DNA of 64,000 nt, from positions 3,286,001 through 3,350,000 of the forward strand of contig NZ_JARXYJ010000001.1 in NCBI RefSeq assembly GCF_029894425.1, read 5' to 3'. Made by a program: the position numbers and the translations under genes. Below the pieces are notes generated by a model. That model saw nothing but the letters and a program-made list of their open reading frames with translations, was not told where the DNA came from and made no database searches. This DNA comes from Streptomyces sp. SAI-127 (lineage in GTDB: Bacteria; Actinomycetota; Actinomycetes; Streptomycetales; Streptomycetaceae). Positions 8,949-17,156 of the stretch are shown here, piece after piece (the first letter of the stretch is position 1; every line of letters begins with the position of its first letter).

Positions 8949-9650
8949 CTACGCCACCGAGGCGGAGGCCGCCACGACGGCGAGGGAGCCGTCGTAGTAG
9001 TCGGAGTCGTCCTCCGAGTTGATGGCGGCGGTGATGCCGATGGCGAGCAGCACGATCACGGCGACGCCGAGGATCGTCCCGATGATCCCCATGATGAATC
9101 CGGCCTGTGCCTGACCGTGGTTGGTGGCCTCGCCCCGCTCGGCCCTCTTCCGTCCCTTGATCCCGAAGACGATGGCGAGGACGCCGAGCACCAGCGAGAG
9201 GATGCCGTACATGCAGAACAGCGCGCAGGACAGGATGCCCAGCACCATCGCCGCGACCCCCATACCGTTCTGCGGGGGCATCGGCGGGGCGGGCCAACCG
9301 CCGTACCCCTGCGGGTAGTTGGGGTAGCCGTAGCCGACGGGGGCGCCGGGGCCCTCGGGCCCGATGGGCGGCGGCGGCACGGAGGCGGGCCCGCCGGGTA
9401 TACCGGGTCCGGGCACGCCCTGTTCCTGGCCGGGGTAGCCGTAACCGGGAGTGGGGGCGGGTCCCGCGGCTCCGGGAGGCGGAAAGCCGTAGCCGTCGTT
9501 CGGCACGGACGTCACGGTGGGCTGATCATGCACGGGCGGCGACGGCGGCTGACCAGCACCGGGCGACGGACTCTTCTCCAGCGAAGGCCCACTCTCCGGC
9601 GGCGCCCACGGGTCCCGACTGTCCCCGCTCGACTGCGTTCCGTCCGTCAT
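8949..9650 (-). CDS. Proline/glycine-rich DUF4190-type membrane protein
   Basis: A 233-residue protein. About 120 residues of low-complexity Pro/Gly/Tyr sequence with repeats such as GYGYP come first. Two hydrophobic helices follow (MGVAAMVLGILSCALF onward, and AGFIMGIIGTILGVAVIVLL), joined by a basic loop GIKGRKRAERGEA, the usual layout of DUF4190 proteins. The function of the family is unknown; the disordered tail faces the cytoplasm or cell wall. I choose the ATG 8 nt after the GGGGG ribosome site over a GTG two codons earlier. The C-terminus ends in a short acidic Tyr/Ala segment. Confidence 0.85.
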   Translation of the reverse strand: MTDGTQSSGDSRDPWAPPESGPSLEKSPSPGAGQPPSPPVHDQPTVTSVPNDGYGFPPPGAAGPAPTPGYGYPGQEQGVPGPGIPGGPASVPPPPIGPEGPGAPVGYGYPNYPQGYGGWPAPPMPPQNGMGVAAMVLGILSCALFCMYGILSLVLGVLAIVFGIKGRKRAERGEATNHGQAQAGFIMGIIGTILGVAVIVLLAIGITAAINSEDDSDYYDGSLAVVAASASVA

Positions 9651-9732
9651 GCTCACGTCCCCCTAGATCGTTCGTGCGGCCATGTTACGGCAGGCGGTGC
9701 GGGGTCTTGGTGGGTGCGCTGTGCGGGGCTGG

Positions 9733-10019
9733 ACCGGGCGCCTACGGGGGTGCCGGGTCAGGTTGTTGCGCGTCTGCGGGCCGGTGGGGGCTGGTCGCGC
9801 AGTTCCCCGCGGGCAGCTGCGCTGGGCTTGGGCGGGGCGCCTAGGGGGGTGCCGGGTCGGGTTGTCGGGCGGGTGCGGGTGAGTGGGGGCTGGTCGCGCA
9901 GTTCCCCGCGGGCAGCTGCGCTGGGCTTGGGCGGGGCGCCTAGGGGGGTGCCGGCTCGGTTGTCGGGCGGGTGCGGGCCGGTGGGGGCTGGTCGCGCAGT
10001 TCCCCGCGCCCCTGGGGAG
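9733..10019. repeat. Three tandem copies of a ~99-bp GC-rich repeat
   Basis: The phrase GTGGGGGCTGGTCGCGCAG recurs at 9784, 9883 and 9981, spacings of 99 and 98 bp. Between copies the sequence is nearly identical, including CAGCTGCGCTGGGCTTGG and GGGGCGCCTAGGGGGGTGCC; the first unit is more diverged. The third copy ends in GCGCCCCTGGGG instead of continuing. It lies between the convergently unrelated DUF4190 and deaminase genes. Open frames across it have no ribosome site and no protein-like composition, so I regard it as non-coding. Confidence 0.85.
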
Positions 10020-10380
10020 TTGCAGTCACCCGCACCACGACGGACCGATCCCCACCTCACGCGCCACAACGGACCGTTCGCTGCCTGGCCCGCCACGACG
10101 GACCGTTCGCCGCACCGCGCACCCCGACGGACCGTTCGCCGCACCGCGCACCCCGACGGGCCGTTCGCCGCGTACGGCGCGAAGGGGACGGGGTGGGGGG
10201 TGTCCGCCCGCAGCGGCCGGCGTCCGTTGCCCAGTACTGCGCAATCGACAGCAACCGCCGGACCGAGGACGGATACCCCCCACCCCGGCCCCGACCCACC
10301 CACCGAACCGCACGCGCTACACCCGCCCCCACCGAAGCCGAAACGGGCCGCCGCAGGCATCAGGGGCGCGGGGAACTGCG
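9995..10380. repeat. Exact 20-bp inverted repeat pair flanking the short-repeat tract
   Basis: CGCAGTTCCCCGCGCCCCTG at 9995-10014 is the exact reverse complement of the bases at 10361-10380. The left arm is the variant end of the last 99-bp unit, and the intervening 346 bp hold the ~30-bp repeats. From general experience, this sequence is one commonly met between Streptomyces genes, so the pair may be two dispersed copies rather than a single structure. Confidence 0.75.
10036..10172. repeat. Degenerate ~30-bp tandem repeats around GACGGACCGTTCGCCGC
   Basis: The core CGACGGACCGTTCGCCGC followed by ACCGCGCACCC recurs at about 10097, 10126 and 10155 with 29-30 bp spacing. Two weaker copies precede them: ACGGACCGATCC near 10039 and ACGGACCGTTCGCTGCC near 10068. 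There are no unique spacers of constant length as in CRISPR arrays; the whole unit repeats. No coding function is apparent. Confidence 0.75.
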
Positions 10381-10533
10381 CACAACGCCCGCCCCCACCG
10401 AACCCGCAGCAAACCCGCCCAACCGCCGGAGGCACCCGCACCCCGCCTAACATGTTCCGCATCGATCAGCCGATCACCGCGCCCGCCGCACCACCCCACC
10501 GTGCCAGGCGGCGCCCAGCAAGGGGAGGCCCCC

Positions 10534-11574
10534 ATGACGACGACCGACCACCTGCACGCCTTCATCGCCGACCTGCCCAAGGCCGAACTCCATGTGCACC
10601 ACGTCGGATCAGCCTCCCCCCGCATCGTCTCCGCACTGGCCGCCCGCCACCCCGACTCCAAGGTCCCCACGGACCCCGAGGCGCTCGTCGACTACTTCAC
10701 CTTCACGGACTTCGCCCACTTCATCGACGTGTACCTGAGCGTCGTCGACCTGATCCGCACCCCCGAGGACGTACGACTCCTCACCTACGAGGTCGCCCGG
10801 GACCTCGCCCGCCAGCAGGTCCGCTACGCCGAGCTCACGATCACGCCGTTCTCCTCGACCCGCCGCGGCATCGACGAGCGCGCGTTCATGGAGGCCATAG
10901 AGGACGCCCGCAAGGCGGCGGAGTCCGAGTTCGGCACGGTTCTGCGCTGGTGCTTCGACATCCCCGGCGAGGCCGGCCTGGAGGCCGCCGAGGAGACGAC
11001 CCGCCTCGCCACCGACGACCGCCTCCGCCCGGAGGGCCTCGTGAGCTTCGGCCTCGGCGGTCCCGAGATCGGCGTACCCCGCCCCCAGTTCAAGCCGTAC
11101 TTCGACCGCGCGATCGCCGCGGGCCTCCACTCGGTCCCGCACGCCGGCGAGACCACCGGCCCGGAGACGGTGTGGGACGCCCTCACCCACCTCCGCGCCG
11201 AACGCATCGGCCACGGCACGAGCTCCTTCCAGGACCCGGCGCTCCTCACCCACCTCGCCGAACACCGCATCCCGCTGGAGGTGTGCCCCACCTCCAACAT
11301 CGCGACCCGAGCCGTCCGCACCCTCGACGAGCACCCCATAAAGGAGTTCGTGAAGGCGGGCATCGTCGTCACGATCAACTCCGACGACCCCCCGATGTTC
11401 GGCACCGACCTGAACGGCGAGTACGCGGTGGCGGCAAGGCTCCTGAACCTCGACGAGCAGGGTCTCGCCGGGCTCGCGAAGAACGCGGTGGACGTGTCGT
11501 TCCTCGACGAGCCCGGCAAGGCGAGGATCAAGGACGAGATCGACAGCTACACCGCCACCTGGCTCGCGCCGTGA
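10534..11574 (+). CDS. Adenosine-deaminase-family amidohydrolase, probable aminodeoxyfutalosine deaminase
   Basis: A 346-residue metal-dependent deaminase. Metal ligands are visible as H20 and H22 (AELHVHH), H203 in PHAGE and D284 in NSDDPP, with catalytic E206 and H227. Instead of the HLDGS loop of ordinary adenosine deaminase it has HHVGSASP. From memory, Streptomyces proteins of this type (SAV2595, SCO5662) were shown to deaminate 6-amino-6-deoxyfutalosine in menaquinone synthesis, so I favour that role (MqnX) over purine salvage. The ATG follows GGGGAGG. The GDPD gene follows 41 bp downstream and may be cotranscribed. Confidence 0.88.
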   Translation: MTTTDHLHAFIADLPKAELHVHHVGSASPRIVSALAARHPDSKVPTDPEALVDYFTFTDFAHFIDVYLSVVDLIRTPEDVRLLTYEVARDLARQQVRYAELTITPFSSTRRGIDERAFMEAIEDARKAAESEFGTVLRWCFDIPGEAGLEAAEETTRLATDDRLRPEGLVSFGLGGPEIGVPRPQFKPYFDRAIAAGLHSVPHAGETTGPETVWDALTHLRAERIGHGTSSFQDPALLTHLAEHRIPLEVCPTSNIATRAVRTLDEHPIKEFVKAGIVVTINSDDPPMFGTDLNGEYAVAARLLNLDEQGLAGLAKNAVDVSFLDEPGKARIKDEIDSYTATWLAP

Positions 11575-11615
11575 CCCCGCGACCGCCGGCCCGCTGACCC
11601 CACCACAATGGGCGT

Positions 11616-12347
11616 ATGCAGAAGCTGACGGCCGTGGCACACCGCGGCGACCCCTACCACGTCCGTGAGAACACGATCGACTCCCTGCGTGCCGCGCTCG
11701 ACCGGGGCGCGGACGCGGTGGAGATCGACGTACGGCTCACCAGGGACGGCGTACCGGTGCTGCTGCACGACGAGACGCTGAAGCGACTGTGGGAGCACGA
11801 CCGCCCCCTCCTCGCCCTGTCGGCGGACGAGGTACGAGGGCTGACGGACGGCAGGGTGCCGACGCTCGCGGAGGCCCTCCGGGCCACGGAGGGCCACCGC
11901 CTGATGCTCGACCTGCCCGGCACGAGAGAGGTACGGGTCGCCCGCCGCGTCGTCGACGTGGTCCGCGAGTGCGGAGCCCAGGACCGCGTCTACTACTGCG
12001 CCGACGCCACCGCCATGCTCGCCGTACGCGCGGCCGACCCGTCCGCGGAGATCGCGCTCACCTGGACGACCCTCGCGCCCCCGCGTCCCACCCTCCTGGA
12101 CGCGGTGCGGCCCCGCTGGCTCAACTACCGTTTCGGCCTGATCGACCGCGGCCTCGCCGACCGTATCCACGCCGACGGCTATCTGATCTCCGTCTGGACC
12201 CCCGACACCCGCCGCTCGATGCGCCGCCTGGCCGACGTCGGCGTCGACTCGATCACGACGAACCGGGTGGACGTGCTCTGCGCACTGAGAGCACGGGCGA
12301 ACGGGAGTCAGGCGGACACCTACGGCTCCGACACCCGGGACTCCTGA
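11616..12347 (+). CDS. Glycerophosphodiester phosphodiesterase family protein
   Basis: A 243-residue TIM-barrel enzyme. GDPD hallmarks are present: HRG at residues 9-11, EN at 18-19, E37-I-D39 and the catalytic H51-D52 pair. It would hydrolyse glycerophosphodiesters to an alcohol and glycerol-3-phosphate. There is no signal peptide, so it is probably cytoplasmic. Its last 28 bp overlap the 3' end of the convergent sigma-factor gene. The ribosome site upstream is weak, which fits coupling to the deaminase gene before it. Confidence 0.88.
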   Translation: MQKLTAVAHRGDPYHVRENTIDSLRAALDRGADAVEIDVRLTRDGVPVLLHDETLKRLWEHDRPLLALSADEVRGLTDGRVPTLAEALRATEGHRLMLDLPGTREVRVARRVVDVVRECGAQDRVYYCADATAMLAVRAADPSAEIALTWTTLAPPRPTLLDAVRPRWLNYRFGLIDRGLADRIHADGYLISVWTPDTRRSMRRLADVGVDSITTNRVDVLCALRARANGSQADTYGSDTRDS

Positions 12348-13996
12348 GGGACGGTCGCCGCGTCGGCGGGAGTCGAGCGGGTGACGTACTGCGGCACGGG
12401 GGTGTCGTCCTTGCCGGTGTCGCGGACCAGGCCGTAGCGCTTGACGCCCTGGTCGGGGCCGGTGGTGATGTCCTTCTCCGCCGCGTCCCAGCTGGACGGG
12501 AAGACGCTGAGACCGTAGTCGGCGCCGCGTTCGTTGACCGTGAGGGTGACGCTGCCGTCGAGGTAGAAGTACTCGTTCTGCCACATCTGCTGGGTGCCGG
12601 CGGGCAGGACGGCGTAGCCGACGGTGGAGTTGCCCATGCCGGTGGCGGTGCTGTCGGTCGCGCTGACGGGGTCGTCCATACGGCGGCCGCCGCCCGAGGC
12701 GACGTGGAAGAGCTCGCCCCTCAGGCCGGTCCAGGACGGCATGACCAGGCCGCCGGCCCGGTACTGCGGGGAGATCTGCCAGCGGACGAGGACATAGCCC
12801 TTGCCGGTGAGCGTGACGCTGTCCCCGCGGTGGTTCATGACGGCGTGCGCGCCGCCGGTGCTGGTGACGCCGGTCTCGGGCCGGTGCGGCAGGGCGGCGG
12901 GAGGGGTGTCGGGGTCCGGAGCCCGGTCGACGGCGTCGACGACGCTGCCGTAGAGGACGGTCTTCGCGGGTGTCGCCGACGGGGAAGGCGAAGGGGAGAC
13001 CGGCGGGGTGTCCGCCACGGGTGGCGGCCGATGTGTGCTCGCCGCCGTGGGCGAGACCGCCACTTTCGGCGGCGGGGCGTCCGGGGTCTGTGTGACGACG
13101 TACGCCCCGCCCGCGACGATCGTCGCCCCCGCGGTGGCCGCGATGACGGGCTGAGTGAGGGCGCTCAGCACCTTGGCGGACCAGCTGGCGGACGCGACCG
13201 TGACGGTGGCGGCCGCGGCCGTCTTGCCGCCGAGGGCCAGCGAGAGGGTGAATCCGACCGGGAGCGGCACCAGCGCGATCCCGACGAGCAGCCGTTCCGG
13301 CGGTACGACGGCGACGGACTCGCGGGTGTCTCCGCAGTAGCCGCAGCCGCGGATGTGCCGGGCCAGCCGCTTGCGCCAGACCGAGTCGGGGCGGCCGTTC
13401 CAGCGGGCGGTCAGTTCGCGCAGGTCGGGGCAGGCTCCGTCGAGGGCGCGGACGATGCCCCGGGAGGTCTCCAGGCGCTCCTTCATCCGCTGGACGCGTA
13501 CGGCGGCGTGCTGCCTGCTGATGCCGACGGCGGCGGCCAGTTCCCGTCGGGTGAGCTCGCCGGCGACCTCCAGCCACCACAGCGAGAGCAGTTGCCGGTC
13601 CTCGTCGTCGAGCCAGCGCACCGCCTCCGCGACCTCGCGCCGCTGCCCCTCCAACTGGAGCCGCAGGACGGTCAGTTCGGCGAAGTCGGCGGCTCCGCCC
13701 GTGGCCGACTCGTCCAGCGGCGCGGGGGTCCTGCGGCGGGCCCGGTCCCGTATCTGCCGCATGGCGATGGCGACCAGCCAGGACCGGAAGCTGTCCGGAT
13801 CGCGGAGGCTGCCGAGGTTGTCGACGGCCCGCAGCATGGTCTCCTGGACGACGTCGTCGACATCGGCGTGGCCGTTCAGGGCGCGGCCGACGATGTTGTA
13901 CACCAGCGGCAGCCAGCCTTCGACGAGCTCGTCCAGCGCCCGCCGGTCGCCGTCCTGCGCCGCCGCGATGATGTCGCGCCACTGCCGCGTGTCCAC
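12320..13996 (-). CDS. ECF-type RNA polymerase sigma factor fused to zinc finger, membrane segments and extracellular domain
   Basis: A 558-residue multidomain protein. Sigma region 2 (about residues 10-90, with DVDDVVQETMLRA) and region 4 (about 125-175, helix-turn-helix TRRELAAAVGISRQHAAV) form the transcription factor part. Then comes HIRGCGYC (H214, C218, C221), the HxxxCxxC pattern of zinc-bearing anti-sigma factors. Two hydrophobic stretches follow (about 235-255 and 283-302), then a Pro/Thr/Ser linker and a roughly 210-residue C-terminal domain likely outside the membrane. The GTG follows AAAGGG. So sensor, anti-sigma-like module and sigma factor sit in one chain. Release may need proteolysis or conformational change; target genes are unknown. 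Confidence 0.9.
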   Translation of the reverse strand: MDTRQWRDIIAAAQDGDRRALDELVEGWLPLVYNIVGRALNGHADVDDVVQETMLRAVDNLGSLRDPDSFRSWLVAIAMRQIRDRARRRTPAPLDESATGGAADFAELTVLRLQLEGQRREVAEAVRWLDDEDRQLLSLWWLEVAGELTRRELAAAVGISRQHAAVRVQRMKERLETSRGIVRALDGACPDLRELTARWNGRPDSVWRKRLARHIRGCGYCGDTRESVAVVPPERLLVGIALVPLPVGFTLSLALGGKTAAAATVTVASASWSAKVLSALTQPVIAATAGATIVAGGAYVVTQTPDAPPPKVAVSPTAASTHRPPPVADTPPVSPSPSPSATPAKTVLYGSVVDAVDRAPDPDTPPAALPHRPETGVTSTGGAHAVMNHRGDSVTLTGKGYVLVRWQISPQYRAGGLVMPSWTGLRGELFHVASGGGRRMDDPVSATDSTATGMGNSTVGYAVLPAGTQQMWQNEYFYLDGSVTLTVNERGADYGLSVFPSSWDAAEKDITTGPDQGVKRYGLVRDTGKDDTPVPQYVTRSTPADAATVPQESRVSEP

Positions 13997-14218
13997 GTCG
14001 CCCTTTCCGGCCGGTGCCCCTTCGTGCGTGGAGACGGAGTGAAGGACTCCGCGATAACACTTTTCCGCCCCCTAAGGGGCCTCCCCAACAACTCCCCTAA
14101 AAAGGGCGGGAGTTACTCAGAGTTCCACCAGGGGACGAGCCCTCCTCACCGACGATCCCGTCACCTCGACAGCACCGCAGGATGATCACACACATCCCAC
14201 ACCCCCAGGAGCCGACTC

Positions 14219-15352
14219 GTGCGTGACCTTCGTCGCAGAAGCATCCTCGCCGGCGCTCTCGCCGTGCCCCTGACCGCCGGACTGCCGACCTCGTCGGCGA
14301 CCGCGCACAGCGCCTGCGCACCGGACGGCAAGGCGCTGCGCGCGGCGCTCGCGGGCCTCCCCGACGCGGACGCCACCGCGGCCCTGGTCCGGGTCGGTGG
14401 CACCGGCGGGGACTGGCGCGGCAGCTCGGGCGTGCACGACCTGGTCAGCGGGCGGCCCGCCGATCCGGGCGCGCGGTTCCGGGCCGGTTCCACGACGAAG
14501 GTGGTCACGGCGGCGGCCGTACTGCGCCTGGTGGCCGAGGGACGGATCGACCTGAACACACCGGTCCAGCGCTACCTGCCCGGCCTCCTCGGCTCGCGGT
14601 TCCGGCCGGTCACCGTACGGCACCTGCTCAACCACACCAGCGGCATCCCGGCGGGCGACGGTCTCGGCACCACCTTCGAGGAGGTGTACGCCCACCGCTT
14701 CGACACGCTCACCCCTCAGCGGGTCGCCGCGTCCGCGGGCGCGAAGCAGCCGGAGTTCTGCCCGGGGAAGCAGCAGCACTACCTCAACATCAACTACACG
14801 TTCCTCGGCCTGCTGATCGAGAGGGTGACCGGGCGGCCGTACGCCGCCGAGGCCGCCCGGCTGGTGCTGGCGCCGGCCGGGATGCGGGACACGTACTTCC
14901 CGGGCACCGACCCGCGCATCATCGGCCCGCACAACCGGGGCTACCAGGCGGTGCGGAGGGCCGACGGGACGACGGAGTTCGTGGACGTCACGGAGTGGAA
15001 CCAGGCGGACCGGTTCGCGGCCGGGGACATGATCTCCACGACCGCGGACCTGGAGCGGCTGCTCACCTGCCTCTTCCGGGGCCGGATCGTCGAGCGGCCG
15101 CAGCTGAAGGAGGTGTTCTCGGTCCCGTCGGGCATCACCGGCGCGAGTTACAGCGCGGGCGGCCTCCAGCGCTTCGAGTCCGACGGGAAGGTCTACTGGG
15201 TCAAGTCCGGCGGCCGGTACGGCTACAACTCGGCGATCGCCGCCACCCGCGACCTGAGCCGCACCGTCGTCTACTCGGTCAACTCCACCGACGCGAAGAG
15301 CGAGGACGCGAACCCCGTCATCGTCCGGATCATCACGGCCGCACTCAAGTAG
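14219..15352 (+). CDS. Secreted serine hydrolase, class C beta-lactamase/DD-carboxypeptidase family
   Basis: A 377-residue exported enzyme. A twin-arginine type signal (LRRRSILAGALAVPL) spans residues 4-18. The nucleophile lies in GSTTK (S91, K94) and the second motif is Y188-L-N190, as in beta-lactamase-like D-alanyl-D-alanine carboxypeptidases and esterases. The C-terminal region has SGGRYGYNS in the position of the KTG-type motif. The GTG start follows AGGAG 8 nt upstream. It is transcribed away from the membrane-anchored sigma gene, and its stop overlaps the next convergent gene by 8 bp. A cell-wall peptide substrate is likely but not shown. Confidence 0.88.
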   Translation: MRDLRRRSILAGALAVPLTAGLPTSSATAHSACAPDGKALRAALAGLPDADATAALVRVGGTGGDWRGSSGVHDLVSGRPADPGARFRAGSTTKVVTAAAVLRLVAEGRIDLNTPVQRYLPGLLGSRFRPVTVRHLLNHTSGIPAGDGLGTTFEEVYAHRFDTLTPQRVAASAGAKQPEFCPGKQQHYLNINYTFLGLLIERVTGRPYAAEAARLVLAPAGMRDTYFPGTDPRIIGPHNRGYQAVRRADGTTEFVDVTEWNQADRFAAGDMISTTADLERLLTCLFRGRIVERPQLKEVFSVPSGITGASYSAGGLQRFESDGKVYWVKSGGRYGYNSAIAATRDLSRTVVYSVNSTDAKSEDANPVIVRIITAALK

Positions 15353-15872
15353 CGGGCAGAGCAGAGGCGTTGTGCGTGGGGTCGTACGGAGTGAGCGCCT
15401 CCAGCCGCTTGATCCTCTTCCGTACGACGTACAGCGGGAGCACCCCGAACACCCCGAACGCCATGTCAATCACGCTCCACCAGAACGGGATCCCCCGGAT
15501 CGGTCCGCAGATCAGGGCGAGCGGGACGATGCCGGCGCAGGCGATCATGCCGAACTCGACGACCCAGATGTTGCGGACCGGGTCGCGGTAGGGGCCGTAG
15601 AAGGCGACGGCGATCACCAGGTGGGCGAAGGCCAGCCAGTCCGTGCCGTAGAGGAGGAAGGGGTAGTCGGAGTCGGCGGTGTCGAGCCCGCGCCGGACGC
15701 GAGTGATCCAGTCCGTCAGGGCGTCCGGCGCGGGAAGGTGCCGCAGCACTTCCTCGGTCCAGCGCAGTTCGTGGACCAGCGGGAAGGCGGTGGCACCGCT
15801 GAGCACCAGGCAGACGACGAAGAAGACCAGCCATGCGCGGATGCCCCTGAGTTGGGCGGCTCTGTCGCTCAT
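15345..15872 (-). CDS. Four-helix integral membrane protein of unknown function
   Basis: A 175-residue protein I cannot assign to a characterised family. It has four hydrophobic stretches: about residues 13-31, 72-90, 106-122 and 131-149. A soluble, charged segment with TRVRRGLDTAD lies between the first two. The short C-terminal tail after VVRKRIKRL is basic and probably cytoplasmic. No enzyme motif is visible. It overlaps the serine hydrolase gene by 8 bp tail to tail and is followed upstream by a SRPBCC-family gene on the same strand. Confidence 0.75.
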   Translation of the reverse strand: MSDRAAQLRGIRAWLVFFVVCLVLSGATAFPLVHELRWTEEVLRHLPAPDALTDWITRVRRGLDTADSDYPFLLYGTDWLAFAHLVIAVAFYGPYRDPVRNIWVVEFGMIACAGIVPLALICGPIRGIPFWWSVIDMAFGVFGVLPLYVVRKRIKRLEALTPYDPTHNASALPAT

Positions 15873-15915
15873 GGCAGAAGCGTACGCCTGGAATTGAACA
15901 TGTTCAAAAGGCTGG

Positions 15916-16338
15916 TCAGGGCGCGGCGGTCTCCGCCAGCTTCTGGAACTCGCCGAGGTCGTAGTTGGCGAGTGCGGAGTCGAGGTTCGTCAGCGCGCCG
16001 AGGTGCTCGACGAACCCCTTCGGGTCGTACTCGATCTGCAGCGTCACCCGGCTCGTGGTGTCACTGAGCCGGTGGAAGGTGACCACGCCCGCGTGGTGAA
16101 CCCCCTCCACCGTGTGCCAGGCGATGCGGTCCTCGGCAATGACCTCGGTGAGCTCGGCGACGAAGTTCTTGTCGGCGCCGGGCAGTTGCAGCTGCCAGGC
16201 GAAACGACGTTCGTCCAGCCGCTCCACCAGGCGTACGTGGCTCAGAAAGGTCGGCCACCGGGTCACATCGCTCCACAGGGCCCATGCGACAGCGACGGGA
16301 GCCTCGATATCGACCGTTTCCACGAGGGACGCGGACAT
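15916..16338 (-). CDS. SRPBCC/polyketide cyclase-type lipid- or ligand-binding protein
   Basis: A 140-residue single-domain protein of the START/Bet v1-like helix-grip fold. Typical segments are VETVDIEAPVAVAWALW at the start, WPTFLSHV, and FHRLSDTTSRVTLQIEY in the C-terminal strands. Members bind hydrophobic ligands or act as cyclases and aromatases, but no catalytic residue can be named. The next gene on this strand is the four-helix membrane protein, 43 bp downstream. Upstream lies a long non-coding stretch holding a decayed PotD gene. Confidence 0.83.
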   Translation of the reverse strand: MSASLVETVDIEAPVAVAWALWSDVTRWPTFLSHVRLVERLDERRFAWQLQLPGADKNFVAELTEVIAEDRIAWHTVEGVHHAGVVTFHRLSDTTSRVTLQIEYDPKGFVEHLGALTNLDSALANYDLGEFQKLAETAAP

Positions 16339-16549
16339 GCGGTACCTCTCCTTCCGACCGGCCGGAGGCCGACTCGACGGTTACGGTGCGAAGCGGATAC
16401 CCCCACCGGGCCGGCACACACGGTCCGGCCCAGAGCCTCACCCCGTCCGCCTCCTCCCGCAGAGGCCCGATTCACCCGTCCTCGCCAAGACCGGGGCCCG
16501 CGACCGCGTCCAGGCCGTGATCACGGCGTACGACACCGGGGCCGGGCCA

Positions 16550-16950
16550 AGCCGTAGCCCGGCGTGCCAGAAATCCCGTCGGAGCGGACGGGGATCGCGC
16601 GGGACGTCACGTCGAAGGAGCGGGTGGAGTACGCGAAGCGGTGGCACACGAACGCGGGGTTGTGACCGCGGTCGGATGCGGTGGCGCCCCGACTGGTACT
16701 GCGGGACGTTCGGCGGGATCGCCCGGTCCACGAACCGCACGCACCGCGGGACCGATCTTGCCGAAGAACTCGTCGTCGTCGGACAGGCCGGTCCGCGTCC
16801 GGAAGGCACCCGGCGCCGGCCGCTTCAGTTCGCCCAGGTCAGCCGCGGGCCGGTGGCGGAGTCATCGGTGACGGCCCGGTCGCTCGCGGCGCACCCGGCG
16901 AGACCGCCCAGCACCGCCCGCCGCCGACCGCGCGCAGCGGAGTCCTACAG
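16550..16950 (-). pseudogene. Decayed PotD-type substrate-binding protein gene
   Basis: The minus strand holds ordered fragments of a polyamine-binding lipoprotein in different frames. First comes a signal piece RRRAVLGGLAGC followed by AASDRAVTDD. Then, after an in-frame TGA, FRTRTGLS and DDDEFFGKIGP, matching FRKRTGIS and NVEFFGKIKP of the intact PotD-type protein at 5.3-6.5 kb. DRAIPPNVPQ and GISGTPGYG follow with further frame changes. About two thirds of the gene, including the C-terminal lobe, is missing. It lies directly downstream of the aminoaldehyde dehydrogenase on the same strand, as an old operon partner would. The rest of 16339-17156 holds nothing else I can recognise. Confidence 0.75.
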
Positions 16951-17156
16951 GGGCCGACAATCGACGCGGCGTCGAGCGGAGCAGGGCGCGCGGTGCGGCG
17001 GACACCCCGTCGAGCGGACATCTGCCGAGCGGATGCCACCGCCCCCACCACCGGCGCGGGCCGCGCACGAAAAGGCAGACCCCGTAGCCGGATCAGCCCC
17101 GGGGCCCCAACTCGCCTCAGGGGCGGGTGAAACCACACGCCCCTGCTCCAGCGGAA

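Noticed and set aside
10036..10172. Possible CRISPR array
   Set aside because: The units are contiguous near-identical ~30-bp repeats without unique spacers, and no cas genes are present in the window.
9682..10462. Frames on both strands across the repeats at 9.7-10.4 kb
   Set aside because: They encode Arg/Gly/Pro strings that copy the DNA repeats in different frames, with no ribosome site and inconsistent codon bias.
16339..17156. Several frames on both strands in the gap before the second aldehyde dehydrogenase
   Set aside because: None has a full domain or ribosome site; the only recognisable matches are scattered PotD fragments, so I report a pseudogene instead.
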